64,000 bases of DNA from contig NZ_BMMM01000010.1 of the NCBI RefSeq assembly GCF_014645835.1, positions 248,001 to 312,000 on the forward strand, written 5' to 3'. The stretch's first letter is position 1. Each line of letters starts with the position of its first letter. The translations under genes and the position numbers were made by a program. This DNA comes from Streptomyces albiflavescens (GTDB lineage Bacteria > Actinomycetota > Actinomycetes > Streptomycetales > Streptomycetaceae). The notes under the pieces are model-generated. The model did not search any database. It was not told where the DNA came from and saw only the letters and a program-made list of their open reading frames with translations. Below are positions 7,273-15,367 of this stretch, in pieces.

Positions 7273-8598
7273 TCACACTCCTTCCGCGCGGCCCGGGGCA
7301 GCCGGGTCCTCCGGGGCGTCGGCCATGCCTGCCGTGAGGGTGCTGCCGTCGTCCGGGTCGATGAGCAGGAACGAACCGGTGCGGCGCAGCTCGGCATAGC
7401 CGTCGAGGGCGACCGGCTCGGCGGTGCGCACCACGATCCGCCCGATGTCGTTGGCGTCGAGCGTCCACGGCCCCGGACGCTCGGTGAGGTCCCGCAGGTC
7501 GAGCCGGGAGCCGATCTCCTCGACCCGCGCCCGCACGGTGCGCGTGGTGTGCTTCAGCAGCACCCGCTGGCCGGCACGCAGCGGGCGTTCGGCCAGATGA
7601 CAGACGGTGGCGTGGATCAGCCGGGTGGTGCGGGGCGGGGCGGCGGCGGGGGCCACCAGATCGCCGCGGGCGATGTCGATGTCGTCGGCCAGGCGCACCG
7701 TCACCGACTGCGGCGCCCAGGCCGCCGGGACCGTGCCCGCCGGGGTGTCGATGGCCTCGACGACGCTGCTGCGGCCGGACGGCAGGACGGTCACCGGGTC
7801 GCCGACCCGCAGCAGCCCGGAGACGAGCTGACCGGCGTAGCCGCGGTAGTCGCGGTGTCCGGCGGTCTGCGGCCGGATCACGTACTGCACGGGCAGGCGG
7901 ACCGGTTCGGTGCGTGGGTCAACGCCGATGGGCACCGTCTCCAGGTGCTCCAGGACGGTCGGGCCGCCGTACCAGTCCATCCGGTCCGAGGGCCGTACGA
8001 CGTTGTCGCCGTCCAGCGCCGAGACCGGGACAGCGGTCACGCGGACGACGCCGAGGGTGCTGGCACAGCCGGCGAACTCGGCGACGATGTCCGCGAAGAC
8101 CTGCTCCGAACAGCCCACCATGTCCATCTTGTTGACGACCAGCGTCACCCGGGGGATGCGCAGCAGCGCGGACACGGCGAGATGGCGGCGGGTCTGCTCC
8201 ACGACGCCGTGCCGGGCGTCCACCAGGACCAGGGCAAGGTCGGCGGTGGAGGCGCCGGTGACCATGTTGCGGGTGTACTGCACATGGCCCGGGGTGTCGG
8301 CGAGGATGAACCGGCGTCGGGGCGTGGCGAAGTAGCGGTACGCCACGTCGATGGTGATGCCCTGCTCGCGTTCGGCGCGTAGGCCGTCGGTGAGGAGGGC
8401 GAGGTCGGGGGTGTCCTGGCCGCGTGAGCGGGAGGCGTGCTCGACGGCCTCCATCTGGTCGGCGAGGACCGACTTGGAGTCGTGCAGCAGACGGCCGACG
8501 AGCGTGGACTTGCCGTCGTCGACGGAGCCGGCGGTGGCGAACCGCAGGGTGTCGATGGCCGGGGCTCGGTGGATGGCCGGGGCTGAGTCGATGGTCAT
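7273..8598 (-). CDS. cysN: Sulfate adenylyltransferase large subunit (CysN)
   Basis: 441-aa EF-Tu-like GTPase subunit of ATP sulfurylase, which makes adenosine 5'-phosphosulfate (APS) with CysD. The G1 motif GSVDDGKST is near residue 24, the switch motif DTPGHVQY near 105 and NKMD near 155, followed by the beta-barrel domains. Length is typical for CysN without a fused APS kinase. It starts 2 bp after the cysD stop, so the two are cotranscribed. It lies downstream of the sulfotransferase and carrier-protein genes and is separate from any cysteine biosynthesis operon, so its job is most likely to supply PAPS for the cluster's sulfotransferase. The stop is followed by 172 bp before the azole-peptide precursor gene. 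Confidence 0.94.
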   Translation of the reverse strand: MTIDSAPAIHRAPAIDTLRFATAGSVDDGKSTLVGRLLHDSKSVLADQMEAVEHASRSRGQDTPDLALLTDGLRAEREQGITIDVAYRYFATPRRRFILADTPGHVQYTRNMVTGASTADLALVLVDARHGVVEQTRRHLAVSALLRIPRVTLVVNKMDMVGCSEQVFADIVAEFAGCASTLGVVRVTAVPVSALDGDNVVRPSDRMDWYGGPTVLEHLETVPIGVDPRTEPVRLPVQYVIRPQTAGHRDYRGYAGQLVSGLLRVGDPVTVLPSGRSSVVEAIDTPAGTVPAAWAPQSVTVRLADDIDIARGDLVAPAAAPPRTTRLIHATVCHLAERPLRAGQRVLLKHTTRTVRARVEEIGSRLDLRDLTERPGPWTLDANDIGRIVVRTAEPVALDGYAELRRTGSFLLIDPDDGSTLTAGMADAPEDPAAPGRAEGV

Positions 8599-8600
8599 GG

Positions 8601-9542
8601 CTAGAAGTACCCCTCGCGCTTGCGGTCTTCCATGGCGGCCTCGGAGAGCTTGTCGTCGGCGCGGGTGGCGCCCCGCTCGGTGAGGCGGGCGGCGGCGATC
8701 TCGGCGATGACCTGGTCCAGGGTCACCGCGTCGGAGTCCACGGCGCCGGTGCAGGACATGTCGCCGACGGTGCGGTAGCGGACGAGGCGCTTCTCGACGG
8801 TCTCGCCGTCCTTCGGCCCGCCCCACTCACCCGCGGTCAGCCACATGCCGCCCCGCCAGAACACCTCACGCTCGTGCGCGAAGTAGATGTCCGGCAACTC
8901 GATGCCCTCACGGGCGATGTACTGCCAGACGTCCAGCTCGGTCCAGTTGGACAGCGGGAACACGCGGACGTGCTCGCCGGGCGCGTGCCGCCCGTTGTAG
9001 AGGTTCCAGAGCTCGGGGCGCTGCCTGCGCGGGTCCCACTGGGAGAACTCGTCGCGCAGCGAGAACACCCGTTCCTTCGCGCGGGCCTTCTCCTCGTCCC
9101 GGCGGCCACCGCCGAACACGGCGTCGAAGCGCTCGGCCTGGATCTTCTCCGTGAGGGGCACGGTCTGAAGGGGGTTGCGGGTGCCGTCGGGCCGCTCGCG
9201 CAGCACGCCTCGGTCGATGTAGTCCTGCACGGACGCGATGTGCAGACGCAGGTTGTGCCGGGCGACCGTACGGTCCCGGTGGTCGATGACCTCGGGGAAG
9301 TTGTGCCCGGTGTCGACGTGCAACAGGGAGAACGGGACGGTCGCCGGCGCGAACGCCTTCAGCGCCAGGTGCAGCATGACGATGGAGTCCTTGCCGCCGG
9401 AGAAGAGGATCAGCGGGTTCTCGAACTCGCCCGCCACCTCCCGGAAGATGTGGATGGCCTCCGACTCGACGGCGTCGAGATGGGACAGGGTGTACGGGTT
9501 CGCGGTGGGCGCGGGTGCCGGTGCGGTGGTCAGGGCGGTCAT
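8601..9542 (-). CDS. cysD: Sulfate adenylyltransferase small subunit (CysD)
   Basis: 313-aa PP-loop ATP pyrophosphatase subunit that adenylates sulfate. The SGGKDS phosphate-binding motif is near residue 48, and the family signatures HVDTGHNFPE, FGGGRRDEEKARAKER and PLSNWTELDVWQYI are all present. The C-terminal DRKREGYF matches the end of canonical CysD. The ATG overlaps the cysC stop (ATGA), which indicates translational coupling. The proline/alanine-rich first 15 residues are slightly longer than usual. No sulfate reduction genes lie nearby, so the APS is probably directed to PAPS and to the sulfotransferase at 13083-14156. Confidence 0.95.
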   Translation of the reverse strand: MTALTTAPAPAPTANPYTLSHLDAVESEAIHIFREVAGEFENPLILFSGGKDSIVMLHLALKAFAPATVPFSLLHVDTGHNFPEVIDHRDRTVARHNLRLHIASVQDYIDRGVLRERPDGTRNPLQTVPLTEKIQAERFDAVFGGGRRDEEKARAKERVFSLRDEFSQWDPRRQRPELWNLYNGRHAPGEHVRVFPLSNWTELDVWQYIAREGIELPDIYFAHEREVFWRGGMWLTAGEWGGPKDGETVEKRLVRYRTVGDMSCTGAVDSDAVTLDQVIAEIAAARLTERGATRADDKLSEAAMEDRKREGYF

Positions 9543-10147
9543 GCCAGCCCCCGCTCGGTGAGCAGGGCGAGCAGCACCGCCACGGACCGGTCCACGGACT
9601 CGGTGTGCGAGTCGATCCGCAGATCGGGGGCTGACGGCTCCTCGTACGGGTCGTCCACGCCGGTCAGCCCGTTGATCTCGCCCGCGGCGCGGCGCGCGTA
9701 CAGGCCCTTGACGTCGCGTACGGAGCACACCTCGACCGGGGCGGCGACATGGATCTCCAGGAACGCGGTACGGCTCTCCCGGTGCAGGTCGCGCACCAGT
9801 GCGCGGGAGTCGGCGTACGGGGCGATGACCGGGACCAGGGTGAGGACGCCGTTGCGGGCGAGGACCTGGGCGACGCGGCCGACGCGCTCGACGTTGCGAT
9901 GCCGGTCCTCGCGGGAGTAGCCGAGGTCGCCGGTGAGTGTACGGCGCAGTTCGTCGCCGTCGAGCACCTCCACGCGGCGGCCGTCACGTCGTAGGACCTC
10001 GGCGGCGGTGCGGGCGACGGTGGTCTTGCCGGAGCTCGGCAGCCCGGTCAGCCACACGGTCGCGCCGGGGTAGCAGGTGCAGTAAGGAGCAGGTGTGGAA
10101 AGGGAGGTGAGGTCGGGGCCCGGTCGGGTGGTCTGCAGGGTGGTCAC
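9539..10147 (-). CDS. cysC: Adenylylsulfate kinase (CysC)
   Basis: 202-aa APS kinase that converts APS to PAPS. The Walker A motif GLPSSGKTT is near residue 38, and LDGDELRRTL, SREDRHRNVERVG and the substrate segment VKGLYARRAAGEI follow. I chose the GTG at 10145-10147: it overlaps the upstream stop codon (GTGA) and has GGAG eight bases before it. An ATG four codons earlier is also possible. With CysD and CysN it forms a complete PAPS-producing set inside the biosynthetic operon, which supports a sulfated intermediate rather than sulfur assimilation. Confidence 0.94.
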   Translation of the reverse strand: MTTLQTTRPGPDLTSLSTPAPYCTCYPGATVWLTGLPSSGKTTVARTAAEVLRRDGRRVEVLDGDELRRTLTGDLGYSREDRHRNVERVGRVAQVLARNGVLTLVPVIAPYADSRALVRDLHRESRTAFLEIHVAAPVEVCSVRDVKGLYARRAAGEINGLTGVDDPYEEPSAPDLRIDSHTESVDRSVAVLLALLTERGLA

Positions 10148-12015
10148 AGCGTGCTCCATTCTCGGACGGCGGCGGTCAGCAGGCGCCGGGCCTGCCGGAA
10201 CTCGGCCGCGGGCAAGTGCTCGGCGGGGGTGTGGTCCAGGCTCGCGTCACCGGGGCCGTAGGCGACCATGGGGACGCCGTGCCAGGTGGTGGCAAGCGTG
10301 TTCATGTCGCTGCTGCCCTTCTTCATCAGGTAGCGGGGCCTCAACTCCTCGGTGTGGAAGGCCCGTTGGAACGCCTTGACGAGCGGGCTGGTGCGCGGTG
10401 TGGCCACGCCCGGGGTGGCACGCAGCACCTCGATGCGAACGGGCTCCGCCACGGCGGCGCGCAGCGCGTCGACGATCGTCTCCACGGCGTGGCCCGGAGG
10501 CAGCCGTATGTCGACGACGGCTTCGCCGTCCTGGACGTCGCCCTCGTTGAGGGCGCGGACGCCCAGGGTGGCGGTGAGGGCGTTGGGGGCAACCTCAGCG
10601 ACCGCCGTGCGCACGGCGGTGAGGGACTCGACGAGGCGGTCACCGGCCGTGCGGACGCCCTCGCCGGCGGTGTGGCCGACGCTCTCGCGGGTGTGCAGGC
10701 GGACCTTGATCAGGCCGTAGTAGCCGAGGGTGAGGGCGGACGCGCCGCTGGGCTCGCCGACGATCACCGCGTCGGCGGGGTAGGTGTCGCGGACGTGGAA
10801 GGCGCCGGCCCCGGTGATCTCCTCCTCGACGGCGCCGATCACCCGTAGCTCGACGCCCTCGGGAGGGTCGTAGTCGGCGAGGGTCTGCAGGAAGGTCACC
10901 AGGCTGCCCTTGGCGTCGACCGAACCGCGGCCGGAGAGCACCTCACCGTCCCAGCGGACGGGCCATCGGTAGGGCACGGTGTCCAAGTGGCCGAGCATCA
11001 TCAGGCGCCGGTCTCCCGCGCCCTTGGTGGCGACCAGGTTGCCGACGGCGTCGATCTCCGACTTCAGGCCGTGGTCGGCGCACCACTCGGCGAGGAAGAC
11101 GGCGAGTTCGCGTTCGTCGCGGGAGACGGAGGACAGTTGCACTGCCCGGGAGAGCAAGGTGAGGTCGGCGGCCGGCGCGGTGGTACCCCAGAAGCGGGTG
11201 GCGCCCATCGCGGACAGCGTGTGCGGGCCGGTGATCGCCGTGTCGGAGGCACCGCCGATGGCGATCTCGGCGGCGCGCACCTTCTGCCGCATACGGCCCT
11301 TCGCGTACCTGCCGCCCTCGCCCTCGGTGAGGTGGCGCAGGGTGCTGGTCGGGTCGGCGGGGTCGGAGAGCAGGCCGGCGGTGCCCGTCACCAGGCGCAG
11401 ATGGTCGGCGTTCAGGGCGCGGGCCAGGGTGGCGGCGAGGACGTCGGCATCCACGTTGAGCGGTATACCGCCGTCGGTGTCGGCGACCGGCGGGGAGAGG
11501 CAGACCACGTCGAAGGCGTCGAGCAGAGCGGTGATGCGGGGCGCGTCGACGGAGGTGACGGTTCCGGCGCGGTGGTCGCGGACGACGCGGATACGGCCGT
11601 TGTCCCGCACCCGCATCGGTCCGTTGGCCTTTGCCGTCACCAGGGAGCCGCCGCGGGCCACCGACGCGAAGACCGACAGGCCACGCCGGGTCAGCTCCTC
11701 CTCCACCAGGGGGAGGGTCACCTCCTCGTACGCGGCGACGATGTGCCGCATCTCCTCGGGTGGGCAGTAGCGGATCTCGTCGCCGCCGCGGGAGACGAGG
11801 GTGCGGATCTCACGTCCGGTGCGGCGGTAGTGCTCGGCGATACCGGCGGCTCCCCCGGCGACGACGAGCAGGCGCGCGCCGCGCCCACGCAGGGCGAGCA
11901 GTTCGTCGAAGACACGGCTGTGGGCCAGGGTGGCGCTGCCCAGCTTGACCACATAGAGCGCCGGCCGCCGCGCGCTGGCGACTTCGCCCAGGGGTGGGGT
12001 TGTTCCCGGGAGCAT
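10144..12015 (-). CDS. Fused LysW-carrier amino acid kinase (LysZ) and deacylase/hydrolase (LysK)
   Basis: 623-aa two-domain protein. Residues about 18-275 are an amino-acid kinase of the ArgB/LysZ family (VVKLGSATLAHS, VVAGGAAG, PPVADTDGGIPLNVDAD), expected to phosphorylate the gamma-carboxylate of a glutamyl group carried on LysW. Residues about 285-623 are an M20 metallopeptidase of the LysK/ArgE family, expected to release the finished amino acid from LysW. Metal-ligand motifs are MLGHLDTVP, GRGSVDAKGSL, GAVEEEITGAG and a late His in DHTPAEHLP. In lysine and arginine pathways these are separate genes, so the fusion joins an early and the final step in one chain. The kinase lies 300 bp downstream of the SDR and is coupled to cysC. 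Confidence 0.9.
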   Translation of the reverse strand: MLPGTTPPLGEVASARRPALYVVKLGSATLAHSRVFDELLALRGRGARLLVVAGGAAGIAEHYRRTGREIRTLVSRGGDEIRYCPPEEMRHIVAAYEEVTLPLVEEELTRRGLSVFASVARGGSLVTAKANGPMRVRDNGRIRVVRDHRAGTVTSVDAPRITALLDAFDVVCLSPPVADTDGGIPLNVDADVLAATLARALNADHLRLVTGTAGLLSDPADPTSTLRHLTEGEGGRYAKGRMRQKVRAAEIAIGGASDTAITGPHTLSAMGATRFWGTTAPAADLTLLSRAVQLSSVSRDERELAVFLAEWCADHGLKSEIDAVGNLVATKGAGDRRLMMLGHLDTVPYRWPVRWDGEVLSGRGSVDAKGSLVTFLQTLADYDPPEGVELRVIGAVEEEITGAGAFHVRDTYPADAVIVGEPSGASALTLGYYGLIKVRLHTRESVGHTAGEGVRTAGDRLVESLTAVRTAVAEVAPNALTATLGVRALNEGDVQDGEAVVDIRLPPGHAVETIVDALRAAVAEPVRIEVLRATPGVATPRTSPLVKAFQRAFHTEELRPRYLMKKGSSDMNTLATTWHGVPMVAYGPGDASLDHTPAEHLPAAEFRQARRLLTAAVREWSTL

Positions 12016-12315
12016 GTGCGTACTCCTTCGACTGTGGGGCGGGTTTGGTGGGCGACGGGTCGTCGGCAGTGGGCCGGGGCGGGCCGGGATGCGTGCGCCC
12101 GTCGGGTGACGAGGCGTCGGCCCAGGGCGGGCGACACTCCCATCGGGTGATCGGACGCCGGCCGGGTGGCAGGACGTCGGCCGAGGGCCAGGGACACGCC
12201 CGTCGGGTGAGGGGAGCGGCGGCCGAGGGCCGGCGGCGCACCGCCCGGAGGCGGGGCGCCGGTCCGAAGACCGGGCGCGAGCCGGAAGGCCGGACGTCAG
12301 CTCGGGTGGCCGGGT
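12016..12315. repeat. GC-rich intergenic stretch with imperfect 40-bp repeats
   Basis: No gene is apparent between the SDR stop and the LysZ-LysK start. Two imperfect 40-bp copies (12111-12150 and 12171-12210) end in TCGGGTGA, lie 20 bp apart and share a GTCGGCC-AGGGC core. Further partial copies lie on both sides: TCGGGTGA at 12102-12109 and GGCCGAGGGC near 12230. Both neighbouring genes are read on the minus strand, so the stretch may lie within one transcript. Function unknown; no simple terminator hairpin with a T-run is visible. Confidence 0.4.
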
Positions 12316-13086
12316 TCACACGATGGCGCGGGTGTTGCCGCCGTCTGCCAGCAGGACCGTGCCCGTGACGAAGGCGGCCTGTTCGCTGGCGAGGAAGGCG
12401 ACCAGGGCGCCGAGGTCCTCCGCGCGGCCGATGCGGCCGACGGGCAGGGAGGCGGCGACCTCGGCGAGGCGTTCCTCGACCTCGTCGCCGTACTGAACGT
12501 CGAGGATCGGGGTGCGGTGGAAACCGGGCGCCAGCACGTTGACCGTGACCCCGGATGCGCCGAACGCGTCGACGAGGCCCTTGGCGAAGCCGAGGACGCC
12601 GAGCCGGGCCACCGAGGACAGTCCGCTGCCCGGGTGGGGCCGGCGCACCGACTCGGAAGTGATCATCACGATCCGCCCCCAGCCGGCCTGCCGCAGATGA
12701 GGTGCGGCGGCCAGCGACAGCGAGACGTGCGGCAGCAGGTTGTCGTTGACGGCCTCGCGGTACTCGGCGACCTCGAAGTTCTCGACGGGGCCGAAGGGAA
12801 CGCCTCCGGAGTTCGTCACTACGACATGCAGCGCGCCGAACGCCTCGGCGGCCTCCCTCACCCATCCGGCGGCGGTCTGCTCGTCACGCAGGTCCACCGA
12901 CCGGCTCAGCACCCGGCCGGGACCGCACGCGTCCACCTCCTTGTGGGCCGCGGCGAGCCGCTCGGGATCGCGGCCGCAAATCGACACGTCGGCGCCCTCC
13001 GCCGCGAGCACCTTGGCGACCGCGAGCCCGATACCGCTGCTGGAGGCCGCCACGAGCGCGGCTTTGCCGGCGAGTCCGAGGTTCAC
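12316..13086 (-). CDS. SDR-family reductase lacking the usual Tyr-Lys pair
   Basis: 256-aa Rossmann protein of the short-chain dehydrogenase family. The cofactor motif reads AASSSGIG near residue 14 in place of TGxxxGIG, and the NAG-like motif is TNSGG. After the expected Ser (MITSES near 142), the catalytic YxxxK is replaced by SSVARLG. An SDR subgroup with this sequence, related to FabG-annotated oxidoreductases, is known, so the change may define a different mechanism rather than loss of activity. It overlaps the sulfotransferase stop by 4 bp (ATGA), placing it in the encapsulin-sulfotransferase operon. Reduction of a keto group made by the transketolase is the simplest proposed role; this is inference. 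Confidence 0.85.
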   Translation of the reverse strand: MNLGLAGKAALVAASSSGIGLAVAKVLAAEGADVSICGRDPERLAAAHKEVDACGPGRVLSRSVDLRDEQTAAGWVREAAEAFGALHVVVTNSGGVPFGPVENFEVAEYREAVNDNLLPHVSLSLAAAPHLRQAGWGRIVMITSESVRRPHPGSGLSSVARLGVLGFAKGLVDAFGASGVTVNVLAPGFHRTPILDVQYGDEVEERLAEVAASLPVGRIGRAEDLGALVAFLASEQAAFVTGTVLLADGGNTRAIV

Positions 13087-14156
13087 CAGAACTCACCCGG
13101 CCAGAGGGGGGCGACGAAGCCTTGCCGGGCCGCCGTCTGTGAACTCGCCTTCGGGGACGGGGTGTCGGCCGTACCGGGGTGTGCGGTGCCGTTGGCCGGA
13201 GTGGGCGGTGTGCCGGACCGGCGGGACGGTGCCACCGGGTAGCCGTACCGGCCGAGCAGCGGCAGCGCCGGGACCGTGGCCGCCGTGATGTCGGCCGGGG
13301 ACAGGGCGGTGCGCCAGCGCTCGTCGGGGCGGATCTGCGTAACTCCGCGCCGCAGCCGGTCCGGATTGCCGGTGACCGTGTGGTTGACGCCGAGCGGGAC
13401 CCGGCCGGACTCGTCGACCGGGGCCTCGTCGTCCAGGCCGGCGAAGCGCAGCACCTCGGCCACCGTCTGCCGGGGCCGGGCGCACAGGTCCTCGTGCCGG
13501 ACGCGCAGGTAGCGGTCGCCCGCCGCCGTGCCGACGAGCTCGGAGGCGAGGTTGAACGCCGTCCAGTAACCGCTGGAGCGGGCCGGGGACATCGGGTCGA
13601 TGTACTCCTTCGCGCTGCGGTACGACAGTGCGGTGGCCCTCGGGTCCCGCACGATGTGCAGCACCCGTACGTCGAGGTCGGACCGGCCCAGCAGGGCAGC
13701 GGCCTCCGCCGGGCACTTGGAGCCGTCCACCACCAGCCGGTCGGCGCCGCGGGCGGCGATCCGACGGTAGACGGCGGCCGACTGGTCGAGCAGCTCGGCG
13801 ACCCCGGGAGCGGCGGGCCGCGTGCCGCGCGCCTCGGCGAGCCGGTCCCGGGTGTGCCGGGTGCGCATCAGCGCGCTCTGGAGGCCCAGCATGCGGTGCG
13901 CGGTGGCCTCGGTGCCCCCGATGGGCAGGGCGGCCAGCGCCTCCGACCACAGCGGGCACTCGGTCAGCGGCCGGCCGCAGCCGCAGCTGGAGTTGGTCCC
14001 GGTGCCGAGGACGCCGTTCTTCCACAGGAAGTGCAGCTCACCGATGTGCCGGACGCCGGGCAGCTCGTTGAGGACGTTGCCGAGCAGGGTGCTGCCGCTG
14101 CGCATCCACCCGGTGATGTAGAGGACACGGACAGGGGGGCGAGGAGGGCCGGACAT
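13083..14156 (-). CDS. PAPS-dependent sulfotransferase with cargo-like C-terminal tail
   Basis: 357-aa sulfotransferase (Sulfotransfer_3-like). The 5'-phosphosulfate loop GWMRSGSTLLG is near residue 17, and the 3'-phosphate site follows in VRDPRATALSYRSAKE near 170. A CGCGRPLTECPLW segment follows the first strand. The catalytic domain ends near residue 310 (GRYGYPVAP). It is followed by about 30 residues rich in Pro, Ser, Thr, Ala and Gly, and then the compact end ARQGFVAPLWPGEFW. A flexible linker followed by a short hydrophobic terminus is how encapsulin cargo proteins are targeted, and this gene is 38 bp downstream of the encapsulin gene. The encoded CysDNC set supplies its PAPS. I propose it sulfates a hydroxyl on a LysW-bound amino acid as a leaving group. 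The start chosen leaves a short intergenic gap; a longer frame would run through the encapsulin gene. Confidence 0.9.
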   Translation of the reverse strand: MSGPPRPPVRVLYITGWMRSGSTLLGNVLNELPGVRHIGELHFLWKNGVLGTGTNSSCGCGRPLTECPLWSEALAALPIGGTEATAHRMLGLQSALMRTRHTRDRLAEARGTRPAAPGVAELLDQSAAVYRRIAARGADRLVVDGSKCPAEAAALLGRSDLDVRVLHIVRDPRATALSYRSAKEYIDPMSPARSSGYWTAFNLASELVGTAAGDRYLRVRHEDLCARPRQTVAEVLRFAGLDDEAPVDESGRVPLGVNHTVTGNPDRLRRGVTQIRPDERWRTALSPADITAATVPALPLLGRYGYPVAPSRRSGTPPTPANGTAHPGTADTPSPKASSQTAARQGFVAPLWPGEFW

Positions 14157-14194
14157 GGGGTTCCCTTCGTCGGCTGACGCAGGTCGGGGGCGGG

Positions 14195-15085
14195 TCAGTC
14201 GCGGGTCAGCAGCAGGAAGTGCTGGGGCAGGTGGACGGCGAGACCGACGCGGCTGGTCGCCTCGACGACGTCGGAGCTGTCCGGGCCCTGGCCGCGCAGC
14301 AGCGCCAGCGAGGCGACGCCGGGCACCAGCAGGGTCACGGCGGCCCGGAAGTCGCCGAGCAGGACCTGGCCGCGCGGGATCATGCGGGTGCGGGAGACAG
14401 TGATGCCCGCCGCCCCCAGCCGGCCGAGGACGCCGGCGCGGACCAGCTCCCAGTAGGTGAAGGGGTGGACGACGATGCCGTCGCAGGAGCCGCCGGTCTC
14501 CTCCACCTCGGCGGCCGCCTCCGTGATCGACGCGTACACGTCGTCGCCGAGGGCGCCGTGGCGCATGCCGGGCAGGTCGAGCAGACCAGTGATGGCCTTG
14601 TCGTCGCTGCCGTGCAGCAGGGTCTGGTTCTCCACCACGGACAGCCGGACCAGGACGCGGTAGTCGATGAAGGACGCGAGCAGCGCCGGCTCGTCGAGGA
14701 GCCCGGCGGGCAGCGGCACCCGCACCTTCAGGTCGGTGAGCTCGGCGTGCTGCAGACGGGAGGTGAAGGAACCCTCCGGGGTCGTGCGGTACGACGTGCC
14801 GGAGGCGCCCAGGTGCGTGGCCGGCTCGTGCACGAACGGCACCGGGGCGTCGGCGACCGACGCCGTCTTCAGCAGGTGCCGTACGGCATAGCGGGGCCGG
14901 GTCGCGAACAGCGGGAACACGGCCGGGAGATGGGCGCGAAACGGTATGACGCGATCCTCGTCGGCCGCGGCCCCGCGCACCGACCAGGCGAATTCCTCGC
15001 CCGGGCTGCGCTCGTCGAGGGACGGGTCGGCGAGGTTTATCCGGACGCCCTGCTGTACTGCCGAGGAGGCGGGTGCTGCCAGCAT
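14195..15085 (-). CDS. Encapsulin shell protein (HK97 fold, family-3-like)
   Basis: 296-aa HK97-fold capsid-like protein. Recognisable features are the N-terminal SPGEEFAWSVRG region, the long-arm segment RYAVRHLLKTASVADAP, the A-domain helix around LVRLSVVENQTLLHGSDDKAITGL, and the later IVVHPFTYWELVR, MIPRGQVLLGDF and VGLAVHLPQHFLLL strands typical of HK97 capsids. Size matches encapsulins (about 270-320 aa). No phage portal, protease, terminase or tail gene is present, which argues against a prophage capsid. Family 3 encapsulins are described as embedded in natural-product clusters of Streptomyces and myxobacteria beside sulfotransferase, SDR and amino-group carrier genes, exactly this context. 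It should self-assemble into a cytoplasmic shell. It is first in the left operon, with a strong GGGAGA site before an A-rich spacer. Confidence 0.85.
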   Translation of the reverse strand: MLAAPASSAVQQGVRINLADPSLDERSPGEEFAWSVRGAAADEDRVIPFRAHLPAVFPLFATRPRYAVRHLLKTASVADAPVPFVHEPATHLGASGTSYRTTPEGSFTSRLQHAELTDLKVRVPLPAGLLDEPALLASFIDYRVLVRLSVVENQTLLHGSDDKAITGLLDLPGMRHGALGDDVYASITEAAAEVEETGGSCDGIVVHPFTYWELVRAGVLGRLGAAGITVSRTRMIPRGQVLLGDFRAAVTLLVPGVASLALLRGQGPDSSDVVEATSRVGLAVHLPQHFLLLTRD

Positions 15086-15367
15086 TTTTTTCTCCCTGAG
15101 TAGCTACCTGAGTGGCCCTGGACGTGCCGCTTGAACGGCTCTTGAGTGGGATCGATGCTAGGCCGCCGCCTGACATTTTGGCGGAGTAATTCCACGCCCG
15201 CTTTTTATGGTCTGAATAAGGCGCTGTGATTCCCGTTCGGGACGACTGAACACACCGGACATGAAGATCTCACACACATCCGGTGAGCTGTGCCGTGGCC
15301 GCCGCGAACCTGCTCCTCCTAGGCTGCTGCCAGCTCCAGGAATTCCAACCGACGACGGGGTGAGAGA
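15086..15367. promoter_or_regulatory. Divergent promoter region between encapsulin operon and lysR
   Basis: 282 bp separating the minus-strand encapsulin operon from the plus-strand LysR gene. The dyad ATTTTGGCGGAGTAAT (15175-15190) fits the ATT-N10-AAT / T-N11-A pattern of LysR sites. A minus-strand -10-like TAGCAT lies about 75 bp before the encapsulin start. A second inverted repeat, CACCGGA (15253-15259) and TCCGGTG (15279-15285), flanks AGATCT. GGAATTCC lies at 15339-15346, just upstream of lysR. The local AT content is higher than in the neighbours, as expected for promoters. Binding by the adjacent regulator is inferred from position and pattern. Confidence 0.5.

Noticed and set aside
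14195..15085. Prophage major capsid protein
   Set aside because: No portal, protease, terminase, tail or lysis genes nearby, and it is operonic with sulfotransferase and SDR genes.
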